Shown here in pieces: positions 7,278 through 15,441 of a DNA stretch of 39,371 nucleotides. The stretch's first letter is position 1, and every line of letters begins with the position of its first letter. The stretch comes from Alphaproteobacteria bacterium (GTDB lineage: Bacteria; Pseudomonadota; Alphaproteobacteria; Rhizobiales; JAJFHR01): assembly GCA_024278055.1 (NCBI GenBank), contig JAJRTY010000105.1, positions 1 to 39,371 on the forward strand. Reading direction: 5' to 3'. The position numbers and the translations under genes are program-made. Under the pieces are notes generated by a model. That model saw only the letters and a program-made list of their open reading frames with translations, made no database searches and had not been told where the DNA came from.

Positions 7278-9272
7278 ATGGACGAAGATTCAAAATCGAC
7301 ACAGCGCGACCGCCCGTGGATTTTCAGAACCTATGCCGGTCATTCAACCGCGGAAGCTTCAAACAGGCTCTATCGCGACAATCTGGAAAAAGGCCAGACC
7401 GGCCTGTCCATCGCCTTTGATTTGCCGACACAGACCGCACTGGATGTGGATCATACTTTAAGCATCGGCGAAGTTGGCAAGGTTGGTGTGCCGATTTCCC
7501 ATATTGGTGACATGCGCACACTGATGGATGGCATCCCGCTCGACAAGATGAACACGTCGATGACCATCAATGCCACCGCCCCATGGCTGTTAGCACTTTA
7601 TATTGCTGTCGCTGACGAACAGGGCGTTGAACGCTGTGTTTTAACCGGCACCACGCAAAATGACATCATAAAGGAATACCTGTCACGCGGCACTTATGTC
7701 TATCCGCCGGGGCCTTCGATGCGCCTGATCAAGGACATGATCACCTTCACCTTTGCTGAAATGCCCAGGTGGAACCCGATTAATATCTGTTCTTATCATT
7801 TGCAGGAAGCCGGAGCGACACCGGTGCAGGAGCTGTCATTTGCCCTTGCCAATGCCATATCCGTTCTTGATACCGTCAAGGCCAGTGGTGAAATTGCCGA
7901 CGAGGATTTCCCCCGCGTGGTTGGCCGCATCAGCTTTTTTGTCAACGCCGGTGTGCGCTTCATTACCGAAATCTGCAAAATGCGCGCCTTTGTTCAATTG
8001 TGGGATGAAATCTGCCGTGAGCGCTATGGTGTTGAAGATCCAAAATTTCGCCGCTTCAGATATGGTGTGCAGGTAAATTCCCTTGGCCTCACCGAGCAGC
8101 AACCGGAAAATAATGTATACCGTATCCTGCTGGAAATGCTGGCTGTGGTTTTGTCCAAAGATGCCCGTGCGCGCGCCGTTCAACTGCCAGCGTGGAATGA
8201 AGCCTATGGCTTGCCAAAACCCTGGGACCAGCAATGGTCAATCCGCATGCAGCAGATTGTCGCCTATGAAAGCGACCTGCTGGAGTTTGGCGATATTTTT
8301 AATGGCTCGGTTGAAATTGAGCGAAAAGTCAATGAGCTTTGCGAGGCCGCGCGAGAAGAATTATCACGCATCGATGAAATGGGTGGTGCGGTAGAAGCGG
8401 TAAAAACCAGTTACATGAAACAGCAACTGGTCGACAGCAACGCCAAACGTCTGGCAGCCATCGAAGCAGGCGAACAGATTGTTGTCGGTGTCAACGCCTG
8501 GACAGCAAGCGAGAACAGCCCGCTTTTCGCCCAGGGAAATGAAGGTGTTGTCACCAAAGTTCACGGCTCTGAAGCTGGTCAGGTGGAGAGATTTAAGCAG
8601 TGGCGCAGGGACCGCAATGAAGATCGCGTTGCAGCTGCACTGGAAGATTTGCGAAATGCCGCACAAAATGGTGAAAACATCATGCCACCCTCAATTGCTG
8701 CTGCCAAAGCCGGCGTTACCACCGGCGAATGGGGGCAGGTTTTGCGCGACGTCTATGGTGAGTTTCGTGCGCCTACAGGCATTGGCGCACAGGTTCGTTC
8801 TGGCGATAATGGCGAGGTTGACAAGGTGCGTTTGGCAGTTGAAAAACTGACGCAAAAACGCGGGCGCAGGTTAAAAATTCTGGTAGGAAAACCGGGTCTC
8901 GACGGTCATTCAAACGGTGCCGAACAAATAGCCGTGCGCGCGCGCGATTGCGGGCTTGATGTGGTCTATGACGGCATTCGCTTTACTCCGGCCGATCTTG
9001 TCGATACGGCGGTAGAAGAAAAGGTTGATGTTGTCGGTCTGTCCATTCTCTCAGGCTCACATCTTCCGTTGGTCAGTGAAATTATCGAAGGTATGAACAA
9101 AGCAGGCCTTGAAGACATTCCCGTCGTTGTTGGTGGCATTATTCCGCCCGAAGATGCCTTCAACCTGAAATCCAAAGGAGCGGCCGCTATCTATACGCCC
9201 AAGGATTTTCAACTTACAGATATCATGGGTGATATCGTGGCGTTGGTGGAGGCAAGAGCAGGTCTGGATTAG
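7278..9272 (+). CDS. ecm: (2R)-Ethylmalonyl-CoA mutase, adenosylcobalamin-dependent
   Basis: The 664-residue mutase is of the methylmalonyl-CoA mutase superfamily, with both domains in one chain. The N-terminal substrate-binding TIM barrel includes RPWIFRTYAGHSTA and GLSIAFDLPTQ. A C-terminal B12-binding domain of about 130 residues carries the DxHxxG motif as DGHSNG (residues 542-547), then GLSILSGSHL and VVGGIIPP. It converts ethylmalonyl-CoA to methylsuccinyl-CoA. Fusion of both domains, the length, and divergence from ccr point to Ecm (formerly MeaA) rather than methylmalonyl-CoA mutase. An earlier in-frame ATG at 7251 is less likely, since the 7278 ATG follows a strong GGGGGAGA site. No close follower gene: a convergent terminator region separates it from carD. 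Confidence 0.95.
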   Translation: MDEDSKSTQRDRPWIFRTYAGHSTAEASNRLYRDNLEKGQTGLSIAFDLPTQTALDVDHTLSIGEVGKVGVPISHIGDMRTLMDGIPLDKMNTSMTINATAPWLLALYIAVADEQGVERCVLTGTTQNDIIKEYLSRGTYVYPPGPSMRLIKDMITFTFAEMPRWNPINICSYHLQEAGATPVQELSFALANAISVLDTVKASGEIADEDFPRVVGRISFFVNAGVRFITEICKMRAFVQLWDEICRERYGVEDPKFRRFRYGVQVNSLGLTEQQPENNVYRILLEMLAVVLSKDARARAVQLPAWNEAYGLPKPWDQQWSIRMQQIVAYESDLLEFGDIFNGSVEIERKVNELCEAAREELSRIDEMGGAVEAVKTSYMKQQLVDSNAKRLAAIEAGEQIVVGVNAWTASENSPLFAQGNEGVVTKVHGSEAGQVERFKQWRRDRNEDRVAAALEDLRNAAQNGENIMPPSIAAAKAGVTTGEWGQVLRDVYGEFRAPTGIGAQVRSGDNGEVDKVRLAVEKLTQKRGRRLKILVGKPGLDGHSNGAEQIAVRARDCGLDVVYDGIRFTPADLVDTAVEEKVDVVGLSILSGSHLPLVSEIIEGMNKAGLEDIPVVVGGIIPPEDAFNLKSKGAAAIYTPKDFQLTDIMGDIVALVEARAGLD

Positions 9273-9334
9273 TCAGGCCTTTTTTGCCCCTTTTCCCCGC
9301 ACCGGGACGGTGCGGTGCCCCTGGATTGAACACA

Positions 9335-9370
9335 ACAAAAAACCCGGCTCAGGTAAACTCAGCCGGGTTT
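9335..9370 (-). terminator. Rho-independent terminator after carD (also between convergent ecm and carD)
   Basis: Bases 9340-9349 and 9361-9370 form a perfect 10-bp stem with an 11-base loop. Read on the minus strand the stem is followed by a run of six T, a good intrinsic terminator for carD. On the plus strand only three T follow, so for ecm it would be weaker. The position, between the convergent ends of ecm and carD, fits. Confidence 0.85.
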
Positions 9371-9398
9371 GATATTGGGTGTCTGAAAAGGCCTTCAG

Positions 9399-9983
9399 TT
9401 ATGCGGCTGCTTCATCTTCAGCCTCTTTGGCGGCTTCTTTTTCAGCAGCAATTTTTTCAGCCTTTTGAGCGCTTTCTTCGAGCACGGCTTCAATCTCGGA
9501 AATACCGTCAGCATCACTCAGTTCTTTGACCACGGCAACTTCTCGTGCCATGCGGTCAAGAGCGGCTTCATAGAGCTGGCGTTCTGAGTAGGATTGCTCT
9601 GGCTGGCGGTCAGACCTGAACAGGTCACGCACCACTTCGGCTATCAGCACAAGATCGCCGGAATTGATTTTTGCTTCATATTCCTGAGCCCGCCTCGACC
9701 ACATTGTGCGTTTGACGCGCGCACGCCCCTTGAGGGTCTTTAATGCCTGCTCAACTGCCGCTGAATCAGAAAGCCTGCGCATGCCAACAGCATCTGATTT
9801 CGCTGTGGGGACGCGAAGGGTCATTTTATCTTTTTCAAAATCAATGACATAAAGCTCCAGTTTTGCACCGGCAATTTCCTGATCTTCAATTCTGATAATT
9901 TTACCAACACCGTGCGCTGGATATACAACATATTCGCCGGTTTTGTATCCGGTATTCTTGGTTGTTTTTTTCTGTGCAGCCAT
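9399..9983 (-). CDS. carD: CarD family transcriptional regulator
   Basis: The 194-residue protein begins, after a short basic stretch, with TGYKTGEYVVYPAHGVGKII, the start of the CarD/CdnL RNA-polymerase-interacting domain. This continues to about residue 75 and is followed by the helical DNA-binding part containing WSRRAQEYEAKINSGDL. CarD-type proteins bind the RNA polymerase beta subunit and stabilise open promoter complexes, for example at rRNA promoters. The C-terminal ~40 residues are a Glu/Ala/Lys-rich low-complexity tail. ATG start with an AAGGG-like site upstream. A TTGAAA-16 bp-TATTTA promoter candidate lies about 120 bases upstream on the minus strand, and a 10-bp direct repeat lies between it and the gene. 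Confidence 0.94.
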   Translation of the reverse strand: MAAQKKTTKNTGYKTGEYVVYPAHGVGKIIRIEDQEIAGAKLELYVIDFEKDKMTLRVPTAKSDAVGMRRLSDSAAVEQALKTLKGRARVKRTMWSRRAQEYEAKINSGDLVLIAEVVRDLFRSDRQPEQSYSERQLYEAALDRMAREVAVVKELSDADGISEIEAVLEESAQKAEKIAAEKEAAKEAEDEAAA

Positions 9984-10193
9984 ACTTTAATTTACCCTTT
10001 TAGATCTGTCAGGCCCCGGCCAACGACACCTCAACATCATTACGACACCTCGCATCAAAAGACGCCAGCTGCCCCAGTCAATTGCCTGCCGATAAATATT
10101 TAAACCGTGTTTACTTTCAAATGCTGGTCAGTCTCTTTCTGAGATCTGAATATTTGAGCAATCTTCTCCAGGCCTTGATACGGTGTGAGCCGT
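9984..10193 (-). promoter_or_regulatory. carD upstream region with 10-bp direct repeat
   Basis: This non-coding stretch is the carD leader and promoter. On the minus strand GAGGTGTCGT occurs twice, at 10042-10051 and 10023-10032, exactly 19 bases apart (about two helical turns), 40-68 bases before the carD start codon. A TTGAAA / TATTTA pair with a 16-base spacer lies further upstream, in the region of bases 10085-10115. No open reading frame here looks real. The repeat could be an operator or lie in the leader RNA; its role is not known. Confidence 0.4.
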
Positions 10194-10227
10194 AAAAAAA
10201 AGCCCGTGCCCAAACAGGACCAGCTTT
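10194..10227 (-). terminator. Putative terminator after fdxA
   Basis: Read on the minus strand, an imperfect stem (outer AAAGC/GCTTT and inner GTCC/GGGC pairs) ends in a run of eight T at 10194-10201. It lies about 110 bases after the fdxA stop and before the carD promoter region, so it would separate the two transcripts. The stem has mismatches, hence moderate confidence. Confidence 0.6.
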
Positions 10228-10335
10228 ATATCAAAATAGAGCCTCTCTCTATATTCACACCTGTATAGCACAAATTCAGCTAAAAGAAAAGCGCACTGAT
10301 TTCAAAGCTTCAACAAGCTTAACGAAGCTCAGCAC

Positions 10336-10674
10336 TCAATCACCTTCGCCGGGTTTGGGAGAGAAGTATTTTTCAAATTTGCCGGTTTCACCATCAAACT
10401 TGGCAGCTTCGGGTGGCTGCTCCTGTTTAAGGGTGATGTTGGGCCAGATATCGGCATATTCGGCATTAATCTCGATCCATTTTTCCAGACCGGAATCAGT
10501 GTCCGGCTTAATCGCTTAGGCCGGGCATTCAGGTTCGCACACACCGCAGTCAATACATTCGTCGGGATGGATGACGAGCATGTTCTCACCCACATAAAAA
10601 CAGTCTACCGGACACACTTCCACGCAATCGGTATATTTACACTTGATACAGTTGTCGGTGACGACATAGGTCAT
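10336..10674 (-). pseudogene. fdxA: Ferredoxin FdxA (7Fe-type), interrupted by an in-frame TAA at codon 53
   Basis: The frame encodes a 112-codon FdxA, the usual length. The N-terminal 52 residues include the cluster ligands [17 protein letters not shown] and [11 protein letters not shown]. Codon 53 (10516-10518) is TAA, where the family has Glu in ECPAEAIKPD; GAA to TAA is one base. Translation of the same frame past the stop continues perfectly as [20 protein letters not shown] and ends PGEGD at a TGA (10336-10338), so nothing else is damaged. The ATG at 10674 is preceded by AGGAG with 7-base spacing. All visible Cys ligands lie before the stop, so a 52-residue product might still bind clusters, but the C-terminal half that packs the fold would be missing. 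It lies in the conserved hslR-fdxA-carD order. It may be a base-calling error rather than a real lesion. Confidence 0.9.
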
Positions 10675-10749
10675 TAATGGTCTCCTGAACCACGCAAAGG
10701 ATTCAAATTTACTGATAAATAGGGATTGATTTAAAACCTGCAAGGGCCC

Positions 10750-11139
10750 TTATGCGCCACGATCCATAAGGGCGTCAATCTCTCTGCGCTGTTTTTTCGT
10801 CGGTCGCCCCGCCCCCTCCTCGCGCTGGCCTGATGCAGCCGCTATTCGAGCCTCTTTGGTTTGGGGAATTTCAACCGGAGAAAGGTCGTGGTAAAGGGTT
10901 GCTGCTTCAACAGCGGGCCCGCGTCTTGCGCCAATAGCCGCCACTTTCAAAACCTTCACTTTTTTGTTGGCAACAAAGGTAATTGTGTCATCAACCTGAA
11001 CCAGATAGCTGACTTTTGTTATGCGCTTGTGGTTAATTCGAACATGCCCTGAAGCCACCATTTTGGCCGCCAGTGTGCGGGTTTTGAACTGGCGTGAAAA
11101 CCACAGCCATCTGTCAATGCGCTGGTGAGCATCAGTCAT
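10750..11139 (-). CDS. hslR: S4-domain RNA-binding protein, Hsp15 family
   Basis: The 129-residue protein starts with an S4 RNA-binding domain (about residues 7-70): RIDRWLWFSRQFKTRTLAAKMV, then SGHVRINHKRI. It ends in a basic tail with GRPTKKQRREIDAL. This is the Hsp15 pattern; Hsp15 in E. coli binds 50S subunits carrying stalled nascent chains and helps recycle them. Its start codon overlaps the helicase stop by four bases (ATGA at 11136-11139), indicating translational coupling. fdxA follows after 75 bases on the same strand. Confidence 0.88.
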   Translation of the reverse strand: MTDAHQRIDRWLWFSRQFKTRTLAAKMVASGHVRINHKRITKVSYLVQVDDTITFVANKKVKVLKVAAIGARRGPAVEAATLYHDLSPVEIPQTKEARIAAASGQREEGAGRPTKKQRREIDALMDRGA

Positions 11140-13970
11140 GATTTCGAATTATTTTTACCTTGCGTTTTTTCGAGGGATTTTTTTAATTCAGCCAGGGCAG
11201 CAAAAGGAGAATCCTTGATGTCAGGTGTCTTCCTCTCAGGCCTGGACCGTTTGCTGGAAGAGCGATTTGGTGACGGGTTTCTGTCCTGATTATTTCGCTT
11301 TTTACGTTTGTCTTTATGCTGGCCGGATGGTTTTGGTCGGCTTTTTGCCGGACGCTTTGGCAACCAGACTTCCACAGTTGTCTCTTGTGTCTCGACTGGT
11401 GGATGCTCGGAAACATCAGGCTCTTTGAGATCAACACTGTCCTTGCTGTTTTCAGCACTGGTCTGCACATCTTTGCTGGCAGGTTCTGCCGTTGGCGCTG
11501 GTGCGGCGATTGTGCGCTGCTCCATGCGATAGCCCAGGGTTTGCAAAATGGCGGTAAAGTCTTCGCCGGAGCAGCCGACCAGAGACATCATATCAGCTGT
11601 TACGCTAAATCCACCGCCTTCAATCGATCCGGCGGGCCGCTCATCGTCTGGTTTTTCCGGTTTCCAGAAAATCAGCACCCTGATCATATCGGCAACGCGC
11701 TCAAGCATATCAATTCGCACAGCGCGTTTGCCGCATTGCCTGAAGCCTACGGATTGATAAAACCCGGCTGGTGTAGCGCTGTCGGCGACAACAGATGTAA
11801 GGCCCTGCTGGGGCGGCTGGGGAATGTCATCAAGAGACAAAGAACCGTTTTTGGCCTGATTTAGCGCCCACAATAACATTGTCCATCTGACCGCAGCCGG
11901 TTTGAGCAGCGCTGGACAGAAAACATGATAGGCCCCGAAGCGTACGCCATATTTGCGCAGCTGTTTTCGTAGGTTTTGATCCAGCAGCTTGATGTCAGCG
12001 GCAACGTCCTCGCGTTTTAAAACCCCGAGTTCTTCGCACAGTCTAAACGCCACACCGCGGCCAAGGCCCTCAATATCTTCAGCCGCTGACAGATTGACGA
12101 GAGGTTCGAGGTGTTTTGCGATCTGGGCGTCAACATAGGTTTTCAGGCGGTTTTGCACGCGCTCACATTCAGGGCCGGGCAATTGTTCATCCGCAAAGAT
12201 TTCAATATCGGGTTTGAGGATAGTGGTTCCAGCCTTAAGCCGGGCAATGACCTGTTCGCGCCAGATGATTTGGCCGGAACTGTCAAAGGAAATTTGACTG
12301 TCACCGGACTTGGCAAATCCATCAGCTCTTTCAGCTATTTTTTCTGCCGCAGCCTTTAATGATGCCGCCCGCAATGCTTTTTCCTGGGCACCGCCTGCAT
12401 GGCTATCGGCAATGAAACGAAACCCGTCGAGCCTGCCGACAAATTCGCCTTCAACCGTTATTTCACCCGCTGTATTTATTTCAGCCATCAAAGTGTCCTT
12501 CTCACGCAACCGGCGCATAAGAACACTTGTTCGCCTGTCAATAAACCGTTGAGTAAGTTTTTCATGCAGGGCATCGGAAAGCCGTTCTTCTATTGCCTGG
12601 GTATTTTCGCGCCATTTATCGGCATTGTCCAGCCAGTCGCCCCTGTTGGCAACAAAGGTCCAGGTTCTGATGTGGGCAATCCTTGTTGCCAGCGTGTCAA
12701 TGTCGCCGTCTGTTTTGTCCGCGTAATCCAGCTGTTGCTGCAACCAGTCTGCAGGAATTACGCTACTTTCAGACATCAGGAACTTGTATACCGAAGCCAG
12801 TAACGATGCGTGATCATTGCTGGTGGTATTGCGGTAATCGGGTATCTGGCAGACCTGCCACAGCTTGTCGATAGCGGCGGGATTTGTGGCCATGTCGATT
12901 ATCGCAGCATCGCGGGCCAGGGTTTCAAGTGCCAGCACATCACCGGCAGCCCTGGCTTTGGTAAACCCCGGCAGGTCGGGTGATAGTGCCAGGCAGCGGT
13001 TGAGATTTGCCAGAGAAGAATAATCCAGTGAGGTTGAGCGCCATTGCAAGCGCTTTAACGGATCAAACCTGTGGTTTTCAATCTGCTGCACAACATCCGC
13101 GTCCAGGGCTGCTGCATCACCGGTAATCCCAAAGGTGCCGTCATTCATGTGGCGACCGGCACGACCGGCAATTTGCGCCAGTTCGGCCGGCATCAGATCG
13201 CGGTTGCGACTGCCACCGAATTTGCGTGTTGCGGCCAATGCAACATGGCCCACATCCATGTTCAGCCCCATGCCAATGGCGTCCGTTGCCACCAGAAAAT
13301 CAACCTCGCCCGATTGATAAAGTGCAACCTGGGAATTACGGGTGCGCGGGCTCAAGGCTCCCATGACAACGGCAGCACCGCCGCGCTGGCGGCGGATAAA
13401 TTCAGCAATCGTATAAACCGCTTCACTGGAAAATGCGACAATTGCACTGCGCCGCGGCATGCGGGTTATTTTTTTCTGCCCGCCATAAGAGAGATTGGAA
13501 AATCGCGGCCGGGTAATGAAATTGGCGGCAGGCAATATCTGTTGCAACAAAGGCCGGATGGTTTCAGCCCCTAACAGCATGGTTTCGCGGCTGCCGCGCC
13601 AGTTCAGCAATCTATCGGAAAAAATATGACCACGTTCTTCGTCACCGGCCAGTTGCACCTCATCAATAGCGATAAATTCGACTTCGACACTGCGCGGCAT
13701 AGCTTCGACGGTGCAGATGTAATATCGCGGGTTTTGGGGGACAATTTTTTCCTCCCCGGTAATCAGTGCAACAACACCTGCACCTTTTATGTCCACAACC
13801 CGGTCATAAATTTCACGCGCCAGCAGCCGCAGGGGCAGGCCGATCATGCCGCTTTGGTGGCCCAGCATTCGTTCAACCGCCAAATGGGTTTTGCCGGTAT
13901 TGGTCGGACCCAGAACGGCGGTCACGTGGCGTCCGCGCGAATTTGAGCTTTGGTGTTGTGTCTCTGTCAT
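11136..13970 (-). CDS. Suv3-like superfamily 2 RNA/DNA helicase
   Basis: The 944-residue helicase has Walker A GPTNTGKT at about residues 21-28, a DEVQ Walker B box near residue 105, and LGAETIRPL. The second RecA domain carries GALSPRTRN, FLVATDAIGMGLNMDV and QIAGRAGRH (motif VI). This is the arrangement of the Suv3 family (mitochondrial degradosome RNA helicase) and its alphaproteobacterial homologues. A long helical middle and C-terminal region follows, and the last ~100 residues are a Lys/Arg/Ser/Pro-rich low-complexity tail, likely disordered and nucleic-acid binding. ATG start at 13970. Its stop overlaps the hslR start. The bacterial role (RNA turnover or DNA repair) is not established by sequence. 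Confidence 0.9.
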   Translation of the reverse strand: MTETQHQSSNSRGRHVTAVLGPTNTGKTHLAVERMLGHQSGMIGLPLRLLAREIYDRVVDIKGAGVVALITGEEKIVPQNPRYYICTVEAMPRSVEVEFIAIDEVQLAGDEERGHIFSDRLLNWRGSRETMLLGAETIRPLLQQILPAANFITRPRFSNLSYGGQKKITRMPRRSAIVAFSSEAVYTIAEFIRRQRGGAAVVMGALSPRTRNSQVALYQSGEVDFLVATDAIGMGLNMDVGHVALAATRKFGGSRNRDLMPAELAQIAGRAGRHMNDGTFGITGDAAALDADVVQQIENHRFDPLKRLQWRSTSLDYSSLANLNRCLALSPDLPGFTKARAAGDVLALETLARDAAIIDMATNPAAIDKLWQVCQIPDYRNTTSNDHASLLASVYKFLMSESSVIPADWLQQQLDYADKTDGDIDTLATRIAHIRTWTFVANRGDWLDNADKWRENTQAIEERLSDALHEKLTQRFIDRRTSVLMRRLREKDTLMAEINTAGEITVEGEFVGRLDGFRFIADSHAGGAQEKALRAASLKAAAEKIAERADGFAKSGDSQISFDSSGQIIWREQVIARLKAGTTILKPDIEIFADEQLPGPECERVQNRLKTYVDAQIAKHLEPLVNLSAAEDIEGLGRGVAFRLCEELGVLKREDVAADIKLLDQNLRKQLRKYGVRFGAYHVFCPALLKPAAVRWTMLLWALNQAKNGSLSLDDIPQPPQQGLTSVVADSATPAGFYQSVGFRQCGKRAVRIDMLERVADMIRVLIFWKPEKPDDERPAGSIEGGGFSVTADMMSLVGCSGEDFTAILQTLGYRMEQRTIAAPAPTAEPASKDVQTSAENSKDSVDLKEPDVSEHPPVETQETTVEVWLPKRPAKSRPKPSGQHKDKRKKRNNQDRNPSPNRSSSKRSRPERKTPDIKDSPFAALAELKKSLEKTQGKNNSKS

Positions 13971-14130
13971 CGGGCCGTTCGAGGTTATTACTTTTGACGG
14001 TGCGTCACCTTCATGGGTTGTTGGAATTGTGAATGCAAGCAGGAAAGCACGATGAGATTAACGATGAGGCATAATGTTTCAATTTGACACAATATTGCCA
14101 CAGGGCGTTAAGCTGTGGAACGCCAGCGGA

Positions 14131-14191
14131 ACAAAATGTGACCGAATCACTTACCTGCGCAGATTCAGGGTTTGTTCACGGCTATATGTAG
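14131..14191. repeat. Degenerate direct repeat, unit 1
   Basis: This 61-base block aligns ungapped with 14352-14412 at roughly 74 percent identity. The best-conserved parts are CCGAATCACT at its start, GTTCAxGGC near the end, and ATGTAG at the end. It contains GAATC and GATTC (GANTC) sites. Function unknown. Confidence 0.55.
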
Positions 14192-14351
14192 ATGGAAATC
14201 TATTTGTGGTTTCGAAACAGCTGGCGAAACATCTTCTGCAACTGAAAACCGGTGCCTAAAGGTTAATTTTATGGGTTGGGGGGTGAAGGATTTGTTATTC
14301 GCCCAGCCGCAGATTAGCTGTCCGATTGTTAATAACCGGAATACACCATGA

Positions 14352-14412
14352 ACAAAGAGTGCCCGAATCACTGACCGGTGAGTTTTCATGTTTCGTTCAT
14401 GGCCAAATGTAG
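14352..14412. repeat. Degenerate direct repeat, unit 2
   Basis: This is the partner of the 14131-14191 block, 221 bases downstream, in the same orientation and with the same internal spacing. Downstream of it, CAGG-tttttg-CCTG forms a short hairpin without a T-run. No homologous third copy was noticed in the window. Confidence 0.55.
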
Positions 14413-14557
14413 CGGTTACAGGAAAAATTTTCCGCATTGTTGCAGGTTTTTGCCTGATCAGGACGGCCAAGGTGATAGTCAATCGTATGGAAATTAACTT
14501 GAATGTCCCGATTTGATACAGCGGATCACCCGGCTGGTAACCCAGGCTGCAAATGTC

Positions 14558-15400
14558 TTAACGCAGAGCGCGAAGCGGCTGACCGTTAATGCTGCCTTTG
14601 GTGAGGACAACGCCCACAGAAGCCCAGTTAATTGTTCCCGTTGCTTTTACGGGCACGAATATGGTTCTGCTCTTTGAGGCAGCCTCTATGGGGGCAAACC
14701 AGATGGTATAGGCGGGTGTTGGTTTGGTGCGGTGGGCTTTCATCCGCTTTTTGGAGTATCCGGCGATGGGAGTGTTTGTGAACGAACATTTGTGCGCCGG
14801 GCCGAAATATGCCCCGGCATCACCTTTTTGCAACTCTTCCTTACCCAGATATTCCAGCTTGAAATCAAAAATTTTGCGACCGTCAAAGGATCTGATTTTA
14901 TTACGGCACAGCTTATCGGCTGAAAATGTAATGGCAACCAGCGCCGATAGCGGATCGGGAAAACCGGGTTTGAGAAACTTGTTAATCGAGGCCTGCCTGG
15001 ACTTGTTGGGCTGCGGCAATACATCAATTTTCAGCTGATTTTCTTTCAGCCAGGTAATACTGGCGGTTTTTTGTTTCTGGCCTTTTTCAGTCCGTGACTG
15101 AAATTCTTCCGGCTGCGCCAGTTTAGGCCCAAGTGTGCCGCGCGCACCAAGGTAGGTAACGCTTTTTGAAAAAATACTGGCAAGACCTTTGGTGTTTAAT
15201 CGCGATCTTACCAGATAGTTTTTCTGATCAAACGTTAAATCGAATGTCGCTTCCAGGATGCGAATGCCGGCACCGGTGAAATCATATTCCAGGTTGATCC
15301 TGTTTTCGGCCGTCTGGGCTGTAGCCGTGCCTGTGGTCATAAGGACGCCAAGCACGATTATCGAAGATAAGGCCGGGAAGGTAGTGACGGAGTTGGTCAT
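14558..15400 (-). CDS. DUF3108 domain protein, copy 2 (exported)
   Basis: About 280 residues: an N-terminal signal-peptide-like segment (ends near GTATAQ), then a DUF3108-type beta-rich domain. Typical elements are INLEYDFTGAGIRILEATFD near the start, the GLASIFSKSVTYLGARG stretch, FPDPLSALVA in the middle, and IFVPVKATGTINWASVGVVL near the end. The function of the family is unknown; by signal peptide it is probably periplasmic. It lies 41 bases downstream of a second DUF3108 gene of similar length and layout, so this is a tandem duplication that has diverged widely. The ATG at 15400 is used; a TTG two codons upstream (15406) has a better-spaced GGTGGA and could be the true start. Confidence 0.85.
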   Translation of the reverse strand: MTNSVTTFPALSSIIVLGVLMTTGTATAQTAENRINLEYDFTGAGIRILEATFDLTFDQKNYLVRSRLNTKGLASIFSKSVTYLGARGTLGPKLAQPEEFQSRTEKGQKQKTASITWLKENQLKIDVLPQPNKSRQASINKFLKPGFPDPLSALVAITFSADKLCRNKIRSFDGRKIFDFKLEYLGKEELQKGDAGAYFGPAHKCSFTNTPIAGYSKKRMKAHRTKPTPAYTIWFAPIEAASKSRTIFVPVKATGTINWASVGVVLTKGSINGQPLRALR

Positions 15401-15441
15401 ACGCAAATCTATTCCACCAAATTGAAAAATGCAATTTGATG

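Larger units (their letters stand above)
13971..14557. other. 587-base intergenic region with direct repeats and hairpins, no convincing gene
   Basis: The gap lies between two minus-strand genes and should include the helicase promoter. It holds two 61-base blocks, 14131-14191 and 14352-14412, that align without gaps at about 45 of 61 positions (for example CCGAATCACT in both, then a 23-base spacer, then TTCAxGGC and ATGTAG). The offset is 221 bases, not a multiple of three, so this is not a repeated coding sequence. Between 14098 and 14124 two perfect 6-bp stems interleave (CCACAG/CTGTGG and GGCGTT/AACGCC). Short open frames on both strands show no recognisable protein. Tandem small RNAs or paired regulatory sites are possible. 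Confidence 0.5.

Noticed and set aside
11316..11864. 182-codon plus-strand open frame inside the helicase gene
   Set aside because: It lies opposite the low-complexity C-terminal tail of the helicase and shows no motif.
14165..14482. 105-codon minus-strand and 61-codon plus-strand frames in the 14-kb gap
   Set aside because: There is no Shine-Dalgarno, domain or plausible residue make-up, and the DNA repeats there do not keep frame.
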